33,430 nt of DNA from an uncultured Burkholderiales bacterium (GTDB lineage Bacteria > Pseudomonadota > Gammaproteobacteria > Burkholderiales > Burkholderiaceae_C): the NCBI GenBank assembly GCA_903935585.1, contig CAIZSE010000125.1, positions 1-33,430 of the forward strand. The letters are read 5' to 3'. The position numbers and the translations under genes are program-made. The notes beneath the pieces are model-generated. The model made no database searches. It had not been told where the DNA came from and saw nothing but the letters and a program-made list of their open reading frames with translations. Shown in pieces: positions 1 through 7,535 of this stretch. How positions within the stretch are numbered: position 1 is the stretch's first letter; each line of letters begins with the position of its first letter.

Positions 1-230
1 CACATTGCTGCAGATTTTGTCGGTCTCGCTTTTCGAGAAAACTGAGGTTTCAAGCGCCTTGCAGCTCGAAAGAAACACTAGCGATAGCCCAGACGACGGT
101 AACCAGTTGAATTTATTCACTTTTTAACCGGACACTACTGACCGGCAGTATATGTTCAAGCGCTATCAGTTCAGCATAAACCCCACGATCACGTGTGTTC
201 GATAAGGTACATAAAATACACCATCTCTAA

Positions 231-256
231 ATCTGCAGCCTTGCAGGCTGTCAGAT
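231..256 (+). promoter_or_regulatory. Hairpin in the leader of the Crp/Fnr-like gene
   Basis: The arms atctgcagcc and ggctg-t-cagat pair over 10 bp with one bulged T (251) and a 5-nt loop (241-245). It lies 31 nt upstream of the TTG start at 288. It has no T-tract, so it is not a classical terminator; an operator dyad or mRNA leader structure is possible. A -10-like TAAAAT is at 212-217 without a good -35. I see no gene in 1-287. Confidence 0.35.
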
Positions 257-287
257 CACTCAACACAGACGCTCGGAGTGCAAGCAG

Positions 288-989
288 TTGGCTGACAAAA
301 CTATTGAAAATTCCTTGCTCGCTTTGATCCTTGCAGAGGACGCTCTTTGGCCTGCATTGAAGTTGCCACGCGTTCAGTTGCAGCTTGGCCCCATGCCCAT
401 GGATCCGGAGGGTTTGGCCACCTGGTGTTTTTTCCCGGTGGATGCCTTGATCACCCTGAGTTCGGTCAATCCACAGCAGTCGGTGCCGACTTTTGTGGGG
501 CAACATGGCTGTGTGCTGCCACCGCCAGTTCAAGGCAGTGCCATGCAGACCCGGGTGATGGTGTCGGGCCAGGCTTACCGCATGAACTGGGAGGAGGTTT
601 GGGCTGACTCGAAGCGTCATGCCATGTGGCTGCGCTATACCTTGGCTGCAACGCAAGGGCTGATCGGCCAAATGGCCCAATGGGCATTTTGCGTACAACA
701 CCACACCGCGGAACAGCGTTTGGCCAGTTGGTTGCTGCACTGCATCGCGCAGTCTTCCAATGCCGAGTTGAATGTCGAAATTTCAAGTTTGCCGCTGGCC
801 ATACGGCAGCTGCTGGTGCCATTGCAGCCCGGCATGTCGCAGCCCGGCATGTCGCAGCCCGGCATTTTTCGGCACGCACACGACTGGGGCGTTGAAATAC
901 AGGATGGCTGTTTGCGCACAACAGCCCCAAATCTGTTGAGGGCGCGGGCTTGTACTTGCCACCAAGAAATGGCAAAGCCCAAGGCATGA
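288..989 (+). CDS. Crp/Fnr-family regulator-like protein with abnormal C-terminal HTH region
   Basis: The 233-residue product resembles the Burkholderiales Crp/Fnr-type regulators that carry an N-terminal cyclic-nucleotide-binding-like fold (FFPVDALITL near residue 47) and a dimerisation helix (EQRLASWLL near residue 142). A TTG start is chosen because GGAG at 275-278 sits 9 nt upstream. In the family the C-terminus holds a winged helix-turn-helix. Here, where the recognition helix should be, a run of PGMSQ repeats appears (about residues 179-193), followed by a stretch that again resembles the family's end (GCLRTTAPNLLRARACTCHQ). DNA binding is therefore doubtful: it may be a decaying gene or a regulator that has changed function. 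It converges on the FAD oxidoreductase gene with only 2 nt between the stop codons. The family assignment is from recognised motifs and is moderately secure; the ligand and targets are unknown. Confidence 0.65.
   Translation: MADKTIENSLLALILAEDALWPALKLPRVQLQLGPMPMDPEGLATWCFFPVDALITLSSVNPQQSVPTFVGQHGCVLPPPVQGSAMQTRVMVSGQAYRMNWEEVWADSKRHAMWLRYTLAATQGLIGQMAQWAFCVQHHTAEQRLASWLLHCIAQSSNAELNVEISSLPLAIRQLLVPLQPGMSQPGMSQPGIFRHAHDWGVEIQDGCLRTTAPNLLRARACTCHQEMAKPKA
824..865 (+). repeat. 15-bp in-frame tandem repeat (2.8 copies)
   Basis: The unit gcagcccggcatgtc occurs at 824-838 and 839-853, with a 12-bp partial third copy at 854-865. It encodes PGMSQ repeats inside the region of the Crp/Fnr-like protein where the DNA-recognition helix is expected. 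Identical copies suggest recent slippage expansion. Confidence 0.9.
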
Positions 990-991
990 AT

Positions 992-2827
992 TCAGCTTGG
1001 GCAAACTGGCCTGCTGCCACCAGTGATTTCCCGCGCCATGGATTCGGCTACCTTGATCCCATCGACCCCTGCAGACAATATGCCGCCGGCGTAGCTGGCC
1101 CCTTCACCGGCAGGGTACAGGCCCGGGGTGTTGGTGCTTTGGTGGTCATCGCCACGCGGGATGCGAAGAGGTGACGAGGTGCGGGTCTCGACACCCGTCA
1201 TCACCGCATCGGCCATGTCGTAGCCCTTGATCTTGCGACCAAACACCGGCAGCGCTTCCCGCATGGCGTCCACGGCGTAGTCGGGCAACACATCGGCCAG
1301 GTCGATCAGCTTCACGCCGGGCTTGTAAGAGGGCTGCACGCTGCCCCATTGGGAGGAAGGGCGCTGCGCCAGAAAGTCGCCCACCAATTGGCCGGGCGCT
1401 TCGTAGTTGCTGCCGCCCACTTCAAAGGCGCGCGTTTCCAGTTGGCGTTGCAGCACGATGCCCGCCAGGGGGTGCGTGGCAGGGGGCTTCTGTTGGGCGA
1501 GTGCGTGTGCTTCTTGTGCCAGTTGTGCGCCGTCTTCATCGCCGAAGGCGGCTTGCCAGGCGGCGGTGTCGAGTGGGAAGTCGGGCGGGTCAATGGCCAC
1601 CACCATGCCGGCGTTGGCATTGCGTTCGTTGCGCGAGTATTGGCTCATGCCGTTGGTGACCACACGGCCCGGTTCGCTGGTGGCGGCGACCACGGTGCCA
1701 CCAGGGCACATGCAAAAGCTGTACACCGCACGGCCGTTTTGCGCATGGTGCACCAGCTTGTAGTCGGCTGCACCCAGCAAGGGGTGGCCTGCATGGCGTC
1801 CCCAGCGGGCCTGGTCGATCACGCTTTGTGGGTGCTCGATGCGCACGCCAATCGAAAACGCCTTGGCCTGCATGGCCACGCCTCGGCGGTGCAGCATGAC
1901 AAAGGTGTCGCGTGAACTGTGGCCCAGCGCCAGTACCGCGTGGCGTGTGTGCAAGGTCTGGCTTTGGCCTGTGCGCAGGTCCAATACTTGCAGGCCGTTC
2001 AGGCGATGGCCATCCGCGCTTGAAGACAGCAGCACATCGCTCACGCGCTGCTCAAAACGGATCTCGCCGCCGAGTGCGATGATTTGTTCACGGATGTTTT
2101 CCACCACCTTGACCAGCTTGAAGGTGCCGATGTGCGGGTGCGCCGCAAACAGGATGTCGGTCGGTGCACCGGCTTTGACGAATTCGTCCATGACCTTGCG
2201 GCCCAGGTGGCGCGGGTCCTTGATCTGGCTGTAGAGCTTGCCGTCTGAAAAGGTGCCAGCGCCGCCTTCGCCAAACTGCACATTGCTCTCGGGGTTGAGC
2301 ACTTTCTTGCGCCACAGGCCCCATGTGTCCTTGGTGCGCTCTCGCACCGGCTTGCCGCGCTCCAACACGATGGGTCGGTAACCCATTTGCGCCAATGCCA
2401 GCGCCGCTAACATGCCGCAAGGCCCGAAGCCCACCACCACGGGCCGCTCGCCTTCCTGGGTGCCAAAGTCTTTGGGGGCCTGACAGGGCGCATGCCACTG
2501 CATGTCGGGTGTGGGCTGAATGTGCGGGTTGGACTTGAACTTTTGCAGACATGCCGCTTCGGTCTGGACATCGCTGAGCGACAAGTCCACGATGTACACC
2601 GCGAGCAACTCGGCTTTGCGCGCATCGAAGCTGCGCTTGAACACATTCAGTGTGCCGATCTCCGCATCGGCAATGCCCAGTGCGTGTGCCGCCAGTTGGC
2701 GCAAGGCCTTCTCGGGGTGGGGCGTGGGCAGACGGTCTTCGTCGGTTTCGGACGGCGCGTCTGCAGCGCGGCGCACCTCAACAGGAAGCGCCGAAAGGGG
2801 GAGTTTGAGTTCTGAAATCCGGATCAT
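992..2827 (-). CDS. NAD(P)/FAD-dependent oxidoreductase (COG2509-like)
   Basis: A 611-residue flavoprotein homologue. After about 125 residues of N-terminal domain comes a dinucleotide-binding Rossmann motif, VVGFGPCGMLAALALAQMGY (about residues 131-150), with an acidic end of beta-2 (VLERG). The segment NPESNVQFGEGGAGTFSDGK is typical of the uncharacterised FAD-dependent dehydrogenase family often called COG2509. The C-terminal PAGEGASYAGGILSAGVDG resembles the second FAD-contact motif of GR2-type flavoproteins. The substrate is unknown. The ATG start at 2827 is preceded by AGAGG with 5-nt spacing. It lies downstream of cysK on the same strand (106-nt gap) and converges with the Crp/Fnr-like gene. 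Probably a soluble cytoplasmic protein; there is no signal peptide or membrane segment. Confidence 0.8.
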   Translation of the reverse strand: MIRISELKLPLSALPVEVRRAADAPSETDEDRLPTPHPEKALRQLAAHALGIADAEIGTLNVFKRSFDARKAELLAVYIVDLSLSDVQTEAACLQKFKSNPHIQPTPDMQWHAPCQAPKDFGTQEGERPVVVGFGPCGMLAALALAQMGYRPIVLERGKPVRERTKDTWGLWRKKVLNPESNVQFGEGGAGTFSDGKLYSQIKDPRHLGRKVMDEFVKAGAPTDILFAAHPHIGTFKLVKVVENIREQIIALGGEIRFEQRVSDVLLSSSADGHRLNGLQVLDLRTGQSQTLHTRHAVLALGHSSRDTFVMLHRRGVAMQAKAFSIGVRIEHPQSVIDQARWGRHAGHPLLGAADYKLVHHAQNGRAVYSFCMCPGGTVVAATSEPGRVVTNGMSQYSRNERNANAGMVVAIDPPDFPLDTAAWQAAFGDEDGAQLAQEAHALAQQKPPATHPLAGIVLQRQLETRAFEVGGSNYEAPGQLVGDFLAQRPSSQWGSVQPSYKPGVKLIDLADVLPDYAVDAMREALPVFGRKIKGYDMADAVMTGVETRTSSPLRIPRGDDHQSTNTPGLYPAGEGASYAGGILSAGVDGIKVAESMAREITGGSRPVCPS

Positions 2828-2868
2828 GGAAACCTCTGTGGCTTGTGGTTATCAAGCAAGAAGCGGTG

Positions 2869-2906
2869 ATTATCGCTTTGGCCAGCCTTGTTTCTGGCGC
2901 TGGCCA
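2869..2906 (-). promoter_or_regulatory. -10-like GATAAT with adjacent 8-bp inverted repeat
   Basis: On the minus strand GATAAT (2874-2869) lies about 41 nt upstream of the oxidoreductase start. Just upstream of it is a perfect 8-bp inverted repeat, TGGCCAGC/GCTGGCCA (2879-2886 and 2899-2906), with a 12-nt spacer covering the -35 area. No T-tract follows, so it is more operator-like than terminator-like. I see no clear -35. Confidence 0.3.
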
Positions 2907-2933
2907 TTCAGGGCGATGCGTGGCAGTAACCGA

Positions 2934-3851
2934 TCAGGCTGGCAAAAAGCCCTCGATCGACAGATAGCGCTCGCCCGTGTCGTAATTGAAACCGAGCAAG
3001 GTGGCGCCTGCTGGCAATTCAGCCAGCTTTTGTGCAATGGCCGCCAGTGTGGCGCCCGACGAAATGCCGACCAGCATGCCTTCCTCGCGGGCGCATCGGC
3101 GCGCGAATTCGCGCGCCGCTTCAGCATCGACCTGAATCACGCCGTCCAGCACACTGGTGTCGAGGTTTTTGGGAATGAAGCCAGCGCCAATGCCCTGGAT
3201 GGGGTGGGGTGCGGGTGCGCCGCCCGAGATCACCGGTGAAGCGGCCGGCTCGACGGCAAAGACCTTGAGCTGGGGGAACTTGGCTTTGAGCACGCGTGCT
3301 GTGCCCGTGAGGTGGCCGCCTGTGCCCACACCGGTGATCAGGGCGTCAATGCCATCTGGAAAGTCCGCCAGAATTTCTTGCGCAGTGGTGCGCACATGGA
3401 CCTCGATGTTGGCGGGGTTTTCAAACTGCTGGGGCATCCATGAGCCGGGGGTGCTGGCCACCAGCTCTTCGGCGCGGGCGATGGCGCCTTTCATGCCTTT
3501 TTCGCGGGGGGTCAAATCAAACGTGGCGCCATAAGCCAGCATCAGGCGGCGGCGCTCAATGCTCATGCTGTCGGGCATGACCAGCACCAGTTTGTAACCC
3601 TTGACAGCAGCGACCATGGCCAGGCCGATGCCTGTGTTGCCCGAGGTGGGTTCGATGATGGTGCCGCCAGGCTGGAGTGCCCCGGATTTTTCAGCCGCTT
3701 CGACCATGGCCAGTGCAATGCGGTCTTTGACGGAGCCTCCGGGGTTGCTGCGCTCGGACTTGATCCAGACGTTGGCGCCGAGGCCAAACAGGCGGTTGAT
3801 GCGCACATGAGGCGTGTTGCCGATGGTGTCGAGGATGTTCTGGGCTTTCAT
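2934..3851 (-). CDS. cysK: Cysteine synthase, CysK type
   Basis: A PLP-dependent O-acetylserine sulfhydrylase of 305 residues, which makes L-cysteine from O-acetylserine and sulfide. The PLP lysine is Lys42 in NPGGSVKDR. The phosphate-/substrate-loop motifs [15 protein letters not shown] and [10 protein letters not shown] are present, as is the CysK-like end GERYLS. The length and overall similarity fit CysK better than CysM. An in-frame ATG 13 codons upstream exists, but the ATG at 3851 is preferred because GGAG lies 8 nt before it (GGAGAAGCGACATG) and the protein then starts as in the family ([20 protein letters not shown]). The gene is divergent from rnpB, with a 100-nt intergenic region. 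I recognise no CysB site. Confidence 0.93.
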   Translation of the reverse strand: MKAQNILDTIGNTPHVRINRLFGLGANVWIKSERSNPGGSVKDRIALAMVEAAEKSGALQPGGTIIEPTSGNTGIGLAMVAAVKGYKLVLVMPDSMSIERRRLMLAYGATFDLTPREKGMKGAIARAEELVASTPGSWMPQQFENPANIEVHVRTTAQEILADFPDGIDALITGVGTGGHLTGTARVLKAKFPQLKVFAVEPAASPVISGGAPAPHPIQGIGAGFIPKNLDTSVLDGVIQVDAEAAREFARRCAREEGMLVGISSGATLAAIAQKLAELPAGATLLGFNYDTGERYLSIEGFLPA

Positions 3852-3939
3852 GTCGCTTCTCCGGGCTGAAAGTTGGGGGGCAAAAAACATTGTGCGTGAA
3901 AGTTCAGACCTTTATCGGCATGAGCGTATGCCCGCAGGC

Positions 3940-3945
3940 GATAAT
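3940..3945 (+). promoter_or_regulatory. Probable -10 element of rnpB
   Basis: GATAAT ends 6 nt before the predicted 5' end of the RNase P RNA at 3952, the expected distance to a transcription start. No good TTGACA-like -35 is visible at 16-18 nt. Confidence 0.45.
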
Positions 3946-3951
3946 TGATAG

Positions 3952-4303
3952 GTGAAGCTCGCCAGACCGTCGCTGGTGCAAGACCCGAAAGGGTGCACTG
4001 GAGGAACGTCCGGACTGCACAGGACAGCGTAGGAGGCAATGCCTCTCCACCGTGAGGTGAGGATCAGAGCAACAGAGACGAGCCGCTTGAGTGCGGGTGA
4101 AACGGGCAATCTCTACGCGCAGCAATACCAAGTAGGCCTTCCTGAAGTGACGCGGTTCGCCGCGTTGTTTCTCCCTGTGGTTCCGCGGGGTGAGTTGGCG
4201 GGTAGGTAGCATCGAGCCGGGTGGGCGACCCCCGGCCCAGAGTAATGGCGGTCACACAACGGGCAACCGTTGTGCACAGAATCCGGCTTATCGGCGAGCT
4301 TCA
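3952..4303 (+). ncRNA. rnpB: RNase P RNA (M1 RNA, type A)
   Basis: The catalytic RNA of RNase P, which removes 5' leaders from pre-tRNAs. The ends form a perfect 12-bp P1 stem (GTGAAGCTCGCC with GGCGAGCTTCAC). Conserved blocks appear in order: gaggaacgtccgg (CR-I, 4001-4013), cagagcaacagagacgag (CR-II), gggtgaaacgggcaa (CR-III), ataccaagtaggcc (CR-IV), gggtaggtagcatcgagcc, and cacagaatccggcttatcgg (CR-V, near 4275). The length of about 352 nt is normal for type A. CR-I differs from the usual GAGGAAAGTCCGG by A to C at 4007. A strong terminator follows. It is transcribed divergently from cysK and converges on the Rrf2-family gene. Confidence 0.97.
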
Positions 4304-4315
4304 CACTTTTCAACG

Positions 4316-4347
4316 ACAAAAAAACCCGCCGAAGCGGGTTTTTTTGT
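4316..4347. terminator. Bidirectional intrinsic terminator
   Basis: The arms acaaaaaaacccgc and gcgggtttttttgt pair over 14 bp around a CGAA tetraloop. A-tract and T-tract on opposite sides let it serve both rnpB (+) and the convergent Rrf2-family gene (-). Confidence 0.93.
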
Positions 4348-4385
4348 GGGGCGGTGATCAAGCCAGCGCCAGATTTTTCACCGCG

Positions 4386-4907
4386 TTAGCCGCGCGAGGG
4401 CATCAGGCTGTTGGCCAGTGCAAACACCGAGTTGGGGGCAGTGATCTTCAGGGTGCTTTTGGGCTTGGCAAACACGCCGCGCTTGATGGCAGGCTGCGGT
4501 GCTGGCTCGACCGTCACACCCTTGGTGCGTTGCTCGGCCACCAGTTGGCGCAGGCTGATGGACTGCAGATGCGTCAGCATCTTCTCGTTCAGGCTGGCCC
4601 ACAGGTCGCTGTTCATCCAGCCACCATCGGCAGCCGCTTCTTCGTCTGAAGATGCATCCACCGCGCCCACGATGTCGGCCATGGTGATTTTTTCGGCGTT
4701 GCGCGACAGGGAATAACCGCCGCCAGGGCCGCGGGTGCTTTCGACCAGGCCTTGTTGGCGCAATTTGCTGAACAGTTGTTCCAGATAGGACAACGAAATC
4801 TGGTGGCGCACGCTGATGGCGGCCAATGAAACGGGCCCGCGGTCTTCGCGCAGTGCCACGTCGATCATGGCGGTGACGGCAAATCGGCTCTTGGTGCTCA
4901 AACGCAT
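4386..4907 (-). CDS. Rrf2/IscR-family regulator lacking all cysteines
   Basis: A 173-residue protein whose N-terminal winged helix-turn-helix closely matches IscR: MRLSTKSRFAVTAMIDVAL at the start, ISLSYLEQLFSKLRQQGLV for the recognition region, and RGPGGGYSL for the wing. IscR holds a [2Fe-2S] cluster through three Cys and one His around residues 92-107. Here that loop reads DASSDEEAAADGGW, and the protein has no cysteine at all, so it cannot bind the cluster in the known way. A C-terminal tail of roughly 30 residues follows the dimerisation helix. No iscS/iscU genes are adjacent. The start is supported by AAGGAG 7 nt upstream. It may be an apo-type IscR paralogue with constitutive DNA binding; its targets are unknown. 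Family membership is firm; function is inference. Confidence 0.85.
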   Translation of the reverse strand: MRLSTKSRFAVTAMIDVALREDRGPVSLAAISVRHQISLSYLEQLFSKLRQQGLVESTRGPGGGYSLSRNAEKITMADIVGAVDASSDEEAAADGGWMNSDLWASLNEKMLTHLQSISLRQLVAEQRTKGVTVEPAPQPAIKRGVFAKPKSTLKITAPNSVFALANSLMPSRG

Positions 4908-5010
4908 GGTGTGCTCCTTTCTGCGTTGGACAAAACCCTGTTGGGCTTTGCCTCGTCATTGGCTGCTTGTTGCAGTTGTGACTGGTGGGTCATTTTCTCA
5001 GACTGAACGA

Positions 5011-5039
5011 ATAATTGGGGATTGCCCGTTGTAATTCAA
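5011..5039 (-). promoter_or_regulatory. Candidate sigma70 promoter for the Rrf2-family gene
   Basis: On the minus strand TTGAAT (5039-5034), a 17-nt spacer and AATTAT (5016-5011) match the consensus at 4 of 6 positions each. The predicted leader would be about 95-100 nt. I could not recognise an IscR type 1 or type 2 box. Confidence 0.35.
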
Positions 5040-5072
5040 GGGTAAATCCTGTGTGTTTTTGTCGAAAATCAA

Positions 5073-5768
5073 CTAAAAGCGTTCGTAGCCTTCCAGCTGC
5101 CGCCATTCGCCTGGGACCATTGGGGCCAGACTGAGGCGGCCCACGCGCTGGCGGCGCAGGTCTTGCAGGGGGCATTGCGGGTCGAGCCACCGCCCCAGCT
5201 CTTGGCCGTCGATGTCTTTGCCTGCAATGCGCAGCACGGTGACGGTTTCGGTCTGCCGGTTGATGCTGGCGCGCAAGCCCGGTCCGCTCAGGGCTTTGAG
5301 CAGGCCCTCGGGCACTGGCCCCCCGAGGGTGGCCATCCATTCTTGTTCCATCGGGCTGCGGCGGTCTTCGAGGTGGCGCAACACCCCCACATCGTCGGAA
5401 AAAATGCTCAAGCCACTGGCCGCTTTGGGCAAGGGCAGGGGTTGTTGCATTTTGGCCAGCCGCTCGGCCCCCCAAATGCCCGGCCGGGGTGACTTCAGAC
5501 CGACGGTGTTTTGCAGCCAGGCCAGGTTGGCCACAAGGTCGGCAGGCTTGAAAAGCACCAGGGTCAGCGGCGCCAGGGCGGCCATGGAGACCAGGCGATT
5601 GACGTTGACGGCTTGCTCGTCCTTGACGCGTCGGGCCGGGTCAGTGACCACTTTGCCCGCCACTTGCACGCCACCTGCCACGATCAGGGCTTCGGCTTCA
5701 CGGCGAGAGCAATTTTGGTCCGCCGCCACGCGCTTGGCCAATCGGATACCTTCTTCAGAGGGGGTCAT
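5073..5768 (-). CDS. RluB/RluF-type pseudouridine synthase homologue, catalytic Asp apparently missing
   Basis: A 231-residue protein. An N-terminal S4 RNA-binding domain is clear (NCSRREAEALIVAGGVQVAG, about residues 19-38), followed by the RsuA/RluB/RluF-like fold (LTLVLFKPADLV). In active members a GRLDxxSxGL motif supplies the catalytic Asp. The aligned segment here is LPLPKAASGLSIFSDD (about 111-126), where the Asp position appears to be Pro. It may bind RNA without isomerising uridine. The ATG at 5768 is chosen over a TTG four codons upstream (5780); neither has a strong Shine-Dalgarno. It follows the Nudix-MBL gene by 28 nt on the same strand and may be co-transcribed with it. The family is secure; loss of activity is inferred from hand alignment. 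Confidence 0.78.
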   Translation of the reverse strand: MTPSEEGIRLAKRVAADQNCSRREAEALIVAGGVQVAGKVVTDPARRVKDEQAVNVNRLVSMAALAPLTLVLFKPADLVANLAWLQNTVGLKSPRPGIWGAERLAKMQQPLPLPKAASGLSIFSDDVGVLRHLEDRRSPMEQEWMATLGGPVPEGLLKALSGPGLRASINRQTETVTVLRIAGKDIDGQELGRWLDPQCPLQDLRRQRVGRLSLAPMVPGEWRQLEGYERF

Positions 5769-5796
5769 CAAGTCTTTCAAAATATCTCAAAAAGCC

Positions 5797-7464
5797 TCAG
5801 GGCGCTGAAGCCAGGGCTTGTTCCCTAATGTGGTCCACATGCGCTTGCAGCGAGCGGGCTGCCACAGGCCAAAGGCGCGGCGGCACATCGTCGTAGGCCT
5901 TTTCGACCCATTCCTGCAAGCTGCCCTGGGGCATGGCCTGCATGGCGGCGGCGATTTTGGCTTCCCGCCGAAGCCGATGCGCCCGCAGTTGGGTGATGGC
6001 CTGGTGCGCAAAGCCCAGCACATGGCCGTGGGCAGGCAAGATGAACTCGATGCCGCCTGCTTCGCAAGCGGCGGCCAGTTTGTCCAGAGAGGCCAGGTAG
6101 TCGCCCATGTGGCCATCGGGCGGGTCGATCACGGTGGTGCTGCCGTTGAGCACGTGGTCGCCCGAGAAAAGCAAGCCGTCTTCTTCGAGGACCAGGCACA
6201 GATGGTTGGCCGCATGGCCAGGTGTGTGGACGGTGCGCAGCGTGTGCGTGATGTCGCCATTTGCCCCGGTGCCCTGCAGAACCAGTTTTTCGCCGTCGGC
6301 CAGTTCCCGGTCGGGTACGAACTGACTGTTGGCCCGCGACGTGGGGCGCGAGGCCAGGCCCAGTATGGGTGGCTTGTCGGTGCACAGCGCTTGCAGAGGC
6401 CGGGCACCCGGTGAATGGTCGGGGTGCGAATGGGTGCAGACAATCATGCGGATGTGCCCACCCGCTGCACGCCACAGGCGTTGCAGGTGATCTGCATCGG
6501 CAGGACCGGGGTCGATGGCGATGTAGCCGGTGTTCGGGTCGCCGACCAAATAGCTGTTGGTGCCGGGGCCTGTCATCACGCCCGGGTTGGGGGCCGTCAG
6601 GCGCTGCAGGTTTTTGAGCAAGGGCACGGGGCCCTCGGTTTGCCAGTCCAGGTGGTGGTGAATTTGCCCATCGGGTGTGACCAGCGCCAATTCGCCAAAA
6701 GGAGCCTCGTGCTCCATGTAGCGCGCTTCGTTGCCCGCCAGCCAACCCGCCCGGGGGCAGCTGGTCCACAGCGGTTCGTCGTTCACGGCGCAGGCTTGCA
6801 GCACGTCTTGCACCAGGGCAAAGGCAGTCAGCCGTTGCAGTGTGCGGATGGTCGGGAAAACGATGAAGAAGTCGCCGTTTGCATGGCGTGACAAAGCATC
6901 GGCAGGACGCACCCAGACGGGTTCGAACTGCTCGGATTCGTCGGCCACCGGGGTTTGACCCTCGGGCATTTGGGCGACCAGAAAGGGCACGTCAAAGCGG
7001 CGCGGCAGGTCGCGGTCGGTGATCCAGTGGGCCAGCACAAAGACCTGGTCGGCGGCCAGCGTCAAACCCTGGTGTTGGCATTGGGCGTAGAACGACGTGT
7101 CGGGCGGGGCTTGGCGGTGGATGCTTGCGATGTCGGCGTTGTCGGCCCAACGCCCATCGGCGTGACGGGCAAACAAAATCCCCAGTTCTTCGAAGCTTTC
7201 GCGGATGGCCGCGATGGCTTGGGTCAGGTGCAGGTCACTTTGCTTGGCGCGGCGGTGGGCCATGCTGTGGGCCTGGGCGTCCGCGCTGTCAATGCCGCCG
7301 CCGGGAAACACGTAGGCGCCAGGCGCGAAGCTGGCGGTCATGGACCGGCGGGTCATCAAGACCTCGATGCCATCGGGCCCATCGCGCAGCAGCAGCACGG
7401 TGGCGGCAGGGCGCAGGGGTGCGGGTTCACGTTGGGTGTGCAGGAGTTGGGATGTGCGTGCCAT
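5797..7464 (-). CDS. Nudix hydrolase-metallo-beta-lactamase fold fusion protein
   Basis: 555 residues with two hydrolase domains. The N-terminal half (about 18-225) is Nudix-like: GGGIDS at 55-60, then after an insertion the canonical helix R88-E89-x-x-E92-E93-x-G95 ([12 protein letters not shown]). This long, split box resembles the eukaryotic NUDT19-like and bacterial CoA-type Nudix proteins. The C-terminal half (about 285-500) is an LACTB2-like metallo-beta-lactamase with the metal motif THSHPDH (His345, His347, Asp349, His350), the later HTPGHAANH and the FSGDH motif. Neither substrate can be read from the sequence; a nucleotide/CoA derivative plus a thioester, phosphodiester or RNA is plausible. 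The start ATG has no Shine-Dalgarno, and a -10 hexamer ends 5 nt before it, suggesting a leaderless mRNA. It is divergent from dapF (71-nt gap). Confidence 0.85.
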   Translation of the reverse strand: MARTSQLLHTQREPAPLRPAATVLLLRDGPDGIEVLMTRRSMTASFAPGAYVFPGGGIDSADAQAHSMAHRRAKQSDLHLTQAIAAIRESFEELGILFARHADGRWADNADIASIHRQAPPDTSFYAQCQHQGLTLAADQVFVLAHWITDRDLPRRFDVPFLVAQMPEGQTPVADESEQFEPVWVRPADALSRHANGDFFIVFPTIRTLQRLTAFALVQDVLQACAVNDEPLWTSCPRAGWLAGNEARYMEHEAPFGELALVTPDGQIHHHLDWQTEGPVPLLKNLQRLTAPNPGVMTGPGTNSYLVGDPNTGYIAIDPGPADADHLQRLWRAAGGHIRMIVCTHSHPDHSPGARPLQALCTDKPPILGLASRPTSRANSQFVPDRELADGEKLVLQGTGANGDITHTLRTVHTPGHAANHLCLVLEEDGLLFSGDHVLNGSTTVIDPPDGHMGDYLASLDKLAAACEAGGIEFILPAHGHVLGFAHQAITQLRAHRLRREAKIAAAMQAMPQGSLQEWVEKAYDDVPPRLWPVAARSLQAHVDHIREQALASAP

Positions 7465-7469
7465 GCCGC

Positions 7470-7498
7470 ATTATCGGGCCGGCCGCGGCGACTGTCCC
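7470..7498 (-). promoter_or_regulatory. Promoter of the Nudix-MBL gene, probably leaderless
   Basis: On the minus strand GGGACA (7498-7493), a 17-nt spacer and GATAAT (7475-7470) precede the ATG by 5 nt. Transcription would begin at or next to the start codon. Confidence 0.45.
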
Positions 7499-7522
7499 TC
7501 GGCGCATGCCAGTCCCAAAGGC

Positions 7523-7528
7523 GATAAT
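7523..7528 (+). promoter_or_regulatory. -10-like element immediately before dapF
   Basis: GATAAT ends 7 nt before the dapF ATG at 7536, and no Shine-Dalgarno is present in between. The -35 is not recognisable. It mirrors the GATAAT in front of the divergent Nudix-MBL gene. Confidence 0.4.
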
Positions 7529-7535
7529 CCACGCC

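Noticed and set aside
189-740. 183-codon minus-strand ORF opposite the Crp/Fnr-like gene
   Set aside because: It has no recognisable family, lies almost wholly antisense to a gene with a good ribosome site, and looks like a shadow frame in GC-rich DNA.
4221-4649. 142-codon plus-strand ORF running out of rnpB
   Set aside because: It starts inside the RNase P RNA, crosses the strong terminator and is antisense to the Rrf2-family gene.
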